From Candidatus Altarchaeum sp. (GTDB taxonomy: Archaea; Altiarchaeota; Altiarchaeia; Altiarchaeales; Altiarchaeaceae): DNA of 8,373 bases. Below, one piece after another: positions 5,497 to 8,373 of the stretch; the first letter of the stretch is position 1; each line of letters opens with the position of its first letter. The stretch is taken from positions 3,570 to 11,942 of the forward strand of contig JAGTWP010000043.1 of NCBI GenBank assembly GCA_018260755.1, in the 5' to 3' direction. The notes beneath the pieces were generated by a model. It searched no databases. It was given only the letters and a program-made list of their open reading frames with translations, and had not been told where the DNA came from. A program made the translations under genes and the position numbers.

Positions 5497-6165
5497 ATGG
5501 ATACAAATGACATGTATAGGGGAATAGACACAAAGGACATATATAAGGGAACAACAACAATCGGACTAAAATGTAAAGACGGTGTTGTGCTTGTATCGGA
5601 CTCAAGGGCATCTATGGGAAGTTTCATAGCGAGCAAAGAAGCAAGAAAAATTTACAAAATTTCAGACCATGTGGCAGGAACGGTTGCAGGGTCTGTCGGA
5701 GATGCGGAAAAATTTATGGAACTGCTCAATGTAGAGGCGGCATTTTACAAGATGCAAAACGGTAAGGAATTATCACCGAAAGGAATTTCATCGCTTGGAA
5801 CAAATATTTTACATGGGAACAGATATTACCCTTATCTTGTGCAAATTTTGATTTGCGGATATAATACGGAGACAAACACAGGAGAAATTTATTCAATTGA
5901 CCCAATAGGAGGTGTTACAGAGGAAGATGCCGCTTCAACCGGTTCGGGAAGTTTAACAGCTTACGGAGTTCTTGAAGCCGAATATTCCGCTGAAAAAACA
6001 ATTGAGGAAAATTTAAAATTAGGAATAAAGGCACTTAGTATTGCTATGGAGAGGGATTCCGCTACTGGAAATCACATAAGATCCGCATTTATAACAAGAG
6101 AGGGATATAAAGAACTGCCAGATGATGAAGTAAAGAAAATTTATGCGGATGTAAAAAGAAAGTAA
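5497..6165 (+). CDS. psmB: Proteasome beta subunit, self-processing N-terminal threonine hydrolase
   Basis: This is the catalytic subunit of the archaeal 20S proteasome, which forms the two inner seven-membered rings and degrades unfolded proteins fed by an ATPase such as PAN. The 222-residue precursor has an 18-residue propeptide ending in Gly, cleaved before Thr19 in YKGTTTIG. With Thr19 as mature residue 1, Asp35 is D17 and Lys51 is K33, so the catalytic triad is complete. SVGDAEKF (66-73), the serine of ASTGSGS (Ser147, mature 129) and RDSATG (186-191, with Thr where Ser169 is common) are also family features. The C-terminus ends soon after the fold, as is usual. The propeptide is an imperfect tandem duplication (see the repeat entry). 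Met6 (5512) is a possible alternative start. No alpha subunit gene is in this window. Confidence 0.97.
   Translation: MDTNDMYRGIDTKDIYKGTTTIGLKCKDGVVLVSDSRASMGSFIASKEARKIYKISDHVAGTVAGSVGDAEKFMELLNVEAAFYKMQNGKELSPKGISSLGTNILHGNRYYPYLVQILICGYNTETNTGEIYSIDPIGGVTEEDAASTGSGSLTAYGVLEAEYSAEKTIEENLKLGIKALSIAMERDSATGNHIRSAFITREGYKELPDDEVKKIYADVKRK
5500..5553 (+). repeat. 27-bp imperfect tandem duplication forming the PsmB propeptide
   Basis: Residues 2-10 (DTNDMYRGI) and 11-19 (DTKDIYKGT) are a tandem duplication; by my count the DNA copies share 22 of 27 bases. The second copy ends with the catalytic Thr19. In the first copy the equivalent residue is Ile10, so only the second site can undergo Gly-Thr self-cleavage. 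Confidence 0.85.
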
Positions 6166-6181
6166 AATTTTAAGGCTCTTA

Positions 6182-6186
6182 TTTTT
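6182..6186 (+). terminator. Possible T-run terminator of psmB
   Basis: TTTTT preceded by ctctta lies 17-21 nt after the psmB stop codon. It is a plausible archaeal T-run terminator, not a proven one. Confidence 0.35.
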
Positions 6187-6194
6187 AATATCGT

Positions 6195-6410
6195 GCTCCT
6201 GCTGTGAAATTTCAAAAATTTTTAGTATCTTCACGGAGTTGAAAATATGAGCCAAAAATCTTAAAGGAGATGTGGCAGACTAATCTAATTCCAAACGTCT
6301 TGAAGGTTGACAATGATTCTGCTTTCGGAAGAAATTTAGTATATGAAAGATGTATTGGAAGATTAACTTTATTTTTACCAATTGTGATAAAAATTTTTCA
6401 TTCAGGATAA
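6195..6410 (+). pseudogene. Remnant of a DDE (rve-type) transposase
   Basis: From the ATG at 6270 one frame gives 46 residues containing IPNVLKVDNDSAF and RCIGRLTLFL. This matches the integrase-core pattern around the second catalytic Asp (D at 6309-6311) as I remember it from DDE transposases, where the text normally continues through a PWNNG..EG.N segment to the catalytic Glu. Here the frame degenerates after LTLFL and stops at 6408-6410, so the Glu region is absent. Upstream, the same frame continues back to about 6195 (FLVSSRS, then KYEPKILKE) but is broken by TGA at 6240-6242. Both ends of the element and the first catalytic Asp are missing, and I found no terminal inverted repeats. It is a relic with no expected activity; the IS family cannot be assigned. 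Confidence 0.6.
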
Positions 6411-6455
6411 TTCTGTTTTGAGAATAAATTAACTCCATTCTCTATATAATTACAA

Positions 6456-6599
6456 TTACTCCGAAAGCTCTGCCTGCTGGCGCGACCATTCACGATTAGG
6501 TGTCTTTTTCAGCCACTCAACATAACGGTCAATAAATTTCAGCCGTTCTTCAAAGTTTTTCTTCTTTTCTTCGCGGAGTTCGTATAAATTTATTTTCAT
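6456..6599 (-). CDS. Small conserved-looking protein with a WSRQQ motif, function unknown
   Basis: This 47-residue charged protein begins MKINLYELREEKKKNFEERL, which should be helical, and ends in DRYVEWLKKTPNREWSRQQ plus AELSE. The pattern YxEWLKxTPNxxWSxQQ is familiar to me from short archaeal hypothetical proteins, in which I recall the segment after QQ being longer. If so, this copy may be shortened at its C-terminus. No function should be inferred. I chose the ATG at 6599 because an A/T box (6622-6629) is centred 26 nt upstream and the recognisable sequence begins there. An in-frame ATG at 6644 would add 15 hydrophobic residues but has no suitable promoter. It lies between the transposase remnant and pheS and looks richer in G+C near its 3' end than the flanking spacer. 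Confidence 0.55.
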   Translation of the reverse strand: MKINLYELREEKKKNFEERLKFIDRYVEWLKKTPNREWSRQQAELSE

Positions 6600-6835
6600 T
6601 GTTGCAAAGATTATAAAGAAGTTTAATAATTTGTATTCGCTCATATACTTATTATTATTGAACTTTTGTGTTTTGCATTTTTAGTGTATTTGACTTAATT
6701 TATATTTGAGTTTGTGCTTGAATTTTAAAATTTGCAAAACTTCAACAATGTATTTGAACTCCATCAGTAAAAATCAAGATAAGAGCAATTTCTATTTACT
6801 TCCACGGTGATTTAAATTCATCAGTCATTCATCCG
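6600..6835. other. Spacer without a recognised gene
   Basis: Apart from the promoter box of the small WSRQQ gene, this 236-bp stretch holds only very short frames (27 and 20 codons). A run of five T on the minus strand (6773-6769), 63 nt after the pheS stop, could terminate pheS transcription. No RNA gene or repeat was recognised. Confidence 0.5.
6622..6629 (-). promoter_or_regulatory. Probable TATA box of the small WSRQQ protein gene
   Basis: Read on the minus strand this is ttattaaa, centred about 26 nt before the ATG at 6599. It supports that start over the ATG at 6644. Confidence 0.35.
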
Positions 6836-8308
6836 TCATCCTTTATTATTCTTTCTCAGCCAGTCAATATCACTAATGTATAAATCCCTGATATCACTTA
6901 AATTTAGCCGTAACGCTGCAATCCTGTCAAGTCCTAAACCCCATGCTAAAACAGGACATTCAAATCCAAGTAATGGCTTAACTACTTCCGGCCTGAAAAT
7001 TCCTGCTCCTCCCAATTCCATCCACTGCCCTTTGCTTTCAAGATAAATTTCCGGCTCAACGCTCATCTCCGTATAGGGAAAGTATCCGGGCCTGAATCTG
7101 ATTTTTTCAAATCCGAGCGAATTGTAAAAATTTTTCAAAATCCCGAGCAGATTCCTAAAATTTACATCTTCGCCGACAATAATTCCCTCAACCTGATAAA
7201 ATTCCGGCAGATGTTTAAAGTCAATTGTCTCATTCCTGAATACCTTTCCGATTGTAAAAATTTTGGCAGGCAGGTCATGTTTTTTGAGCGTAGTTAAGTA
7301 ATGTGCAGAAACAGCTGTTGTGTGAGTTCGCAATATAAATTTTTTTGCTTCTTCTTCATTCCATTTATATTTCCAGCCCTTTTCATGTGCTTCTTTTATT
7401 GCACCCTTAAATTTCTCAAACCCGTAAATTTCGCCCTTAAAATTTTTCAGATAAAATGTATCTTGCATATCCCTTGCGGGATGGTCCTGCGGCTGAAACA
7501 ACGCATCAAAATCCCAAAATGTCGGCTCAATTAAATTTCCCTGCATCTCTTTGAATCCGAGTTCCATAAAAATTTGTCTTATGTTGTTTATTAAATTTGT
7601 CAGAGGGTGAAATTTTGCAGGATATTGCGGCTCAACAAAGACATTGACATCGTATTTTCTGAATTCCGCACCCGTCCAGGATTTTTTTGCAATCATTTCC
7701 GGAGTCAGCTGGGAAATTTGTTCCTTTAACTCGGCGATATTTTCCTTAATTTTTCTTCCTTCATCAGTAAGTGAGGCAAAAATTTCTTTCGTTTCCTTAT
7801 TGTTAAGTATTTTCCTGCCGTTTAAAATTTCATAACTTTTTCTTTCCGGGTCAGACAGAGTATTTAAATCCTTTCCGTCAAGACATTTCAATAAAATTTC
7901 ATCATCCCGCACGGCAAAATCGGAAAATATAATTACTTTGTCCTTAAATGTTATGTGTTTCTTTTTTCTCAGCCATCCGATTGTCAAATTCACATTAACT
8001 TTGAGGTTGTTTTCATTTATGATTTTGTTTAAGTCGTCAAGACCTATTTCAGAAATATTTTTCGCTTTAATTAAATTTAATATTTGTCTTTCCGGAAGTC
8101 CGCTGTTTAAATAGTCCTTTCCTTCGTCATTCAGAAAAACAAATTTCTGGACTTTTTCCTCAACATTAACTAAATTTTTTGTTTTAAGCCAGTCAATTGT
8201 TCTCGCTACCGTATCTATGTTTAAATTTGCTCTTTCTGAAATTTCCTTAATATCCTGTTTTCCTCCTAAAATTTTTAAAATTTTTATTTCGTTCGGATGA
8301 AAATCCAT
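6836..8308 (-). CDS. pheS: Phenylalanyl-tRNA synthetase alpha subunit, archaeal type
   Basis: PheS is the catalytic subunit of the (alpha-beta)2 enzyme that charges tRNA-Phe. The 490-residue length is typical of archaeal/eukaryotic forms. Residues about 1-200 contain repeated winged-helix-like segments (for example DTVARTIDWLKTKNLV, 32-47, and VNLTIGWLRKKKHI, 106-119) used for tRNA contact. The class II catalytic domain follows: motif 1 around KFHPLTNLINNIRQIF (232-247), the QPQDHPARDMQDTFYL segment (272-287), motif 2 with GKVFRNE...HLPEFYQVEG (354-375), GGAGIFRPEV (433-442) and motif 3 GLGLDRIA (457-464). All are intact. The start follows the stop of an upstream minus-strand gene by 10 nt, yet an A/T box (8329-8338) is centred 25 nt before the ATG. 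No Shine-Dalgarno is well placed. pheT, often adjacent in archaea, is not immediately downstream here. Confidence 0.97.
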   Translation of the reverse strand: MDFHPNEIKILKILGGKQDIKEISERANLNIDTVARTIDWLKTKNLVNVEEKVQKFVFLNDEGKDYLNSGLPERQILNLIKAKNISEIGLDDLNKIINENNLKVNVNLTIGWLRKKKHITFKDKVIIFSDFAVRDDEILLKCLDGKDLNTLSDPERKSYEILNGRKILNNKETKEIFASLTDEGRKIKENIAELKEQISQLTPEMIAKKSWTGAEFRKYDVNVFVEPQYPAKFHPLTNLINNIRQIFMELGFKEMQGNLIEPTFWDFDALFQPQDHPARDMQDTFYLKNFKGEIYGFEKFKGAIKEAHEKGWKYKWNEEEAKKFILRTHTTAVSAHYLTTLKKHDLPAKIFTIGKVFRNETIDFKHLPEFYQVEGIIVGEDVNFRNLLGILKNFYNSLGFEKIRFRPGYFPYTEMSVEPEIYLESKGQWMELGGAGIFRPEVVKPLLGFECPVLAWGLGLDRIAALRLNLSDIRDLYISDIDWLRKNNKG

Positions 8309-8318
8309 TTTTAATAAA

Positions 8319-8373
8319 TCAATTTTCCTTTAAAATTTCTCTGATTGCAAGTAAGTCAACCCTTGATTGCGAT
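8319..8373 (-). CDS. 3' end of an unidentified gene upstream of pheS (partial)
   Basis: One minus frame is open from the window edge to TGA at 8321-8319 and reads SQSRVDLLAIREILKEN, an amphipathic, helix-like C-terminus. It ends 10 nt before the pheS start, a typical operon spacing. A second minus frame is also open for 13 codons before a TAA, but its product looks less protein-like. Seventeen residues are too few to name the gene. Confidence 0.5.
   Translation of the reverse strand, partial: SQSRVDLLAIREILKEN
8329..8338 (-). promoter_or_regulatory. Possible pheS promoter box inside the upstream gene
   Basis: aaattttaaa on the minus strand is centred 25 nt before the pheS ATG, the same spacing as the other promoters in the window. 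It overlaps the last codons of the upstream gene, so it could equally be coding sequence in A/T-rich DNA. Confidence 0.3.

Noticed and set aside
6166-6455. tRNA or small structured RNA gene
   Set aside because: No cloverleaf or GGTTC-type T-arm was found on either strand; the stretch is better explained by the transposase remnant.
6600-6644. N-terminal extension (MSEYKLLNFFIIFAT) of the small WSRQQ protein as a signal or membrane segment
   Set aside because: The recognisable sequence begins at the inner ATG, the promoter box spacing fits that ATG, and no suitable box lies before 6644.
6681-6764. 27-codon minus-strand frame beginning MEFKYIVEVLQ
   Set aside because: Too short, A/T-driven Lys/Leu composition, no promoter spacing and no recognised family.
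7301-7835. Two + strand frames (77 and 63 codons) inside pheS
   Set aside because: Antisense shadows of a strongly conserved aminoacyl-tRNA synthetase.

Overview
The window comes from a strongly AT-rich archaeon. The evidence is a self-processing archaeal proteasome beta subunit, an archaeal-type phenylalanyl-tRNA synthetase alpha chain, a Trm1 tRNA dimethyltransferase, a DUF460 protein (an archaeal family), and A/T-box promoters placed at the archaeal distance from the start codons. No gene has a convincing Shine-Dalgarno sequence. Lineage cannot be fixed from this sequence alone; a euryarchaeal, Altiarchaeota-like or DPANN origin would all fit.

Layout, left to right. Positions 1-60 hold five perfect copies of a 12-bp repeat. 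Then on the + strand come a DUF460 protein (94-1158), Trm1 (1207-2301) and a family 2 glycosyltransferase (2404-3126). A family 4 glycosyltransferase (4247-3195, minus) converges on the last of these, with a hairpin between the two stop codons. Divergent from it, on the + strand, are a GHMP-fold protein related to archaeal shikimate kinase (4376-5398) and the proteasome beta subunit (5497-6165). Positions 6166-6455 contain the remains of a DDE transposase. A 47-residue conserved-looking protein (6599-6456, minus) follows, then pheS (8308-6836, minus). The last 55 bases hold the 3' end of another minus-strand gene, whose stop codon lies 10 nt before pheS.

Most genes are housekeeping: translation (Trm1, PheS), protein turnover (PsmB) and surface or lipid glycosylation (two glycosyltransferases). 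They do not form one pathway. Nearly every gene has its own A/T-rich promoter box centred about 23-28 nt before its start codon, so most transcripts are probably monocistronic and leaderless, even pheS, whose promoter would lie inside the preceding gene.

The most interesting observations are: (1) the shikimate-kinase homologue has lost recognisable versions of all three GHMP catalytic motifs while keeping an intact 340-codon frame; (2) the proteasome beta propeptide is a tandem duplication of the segment that spans the self-cleavage site; (3) short exact or near-exact tandem duplications of 12-15 bp recur in four intergenic regions and inside one gene; (4) a transposase relic sits next to a small protein that may itself be shortened. 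I saw no CRISPR array, no rRNA or tRNA gene, and no complete mobile element.
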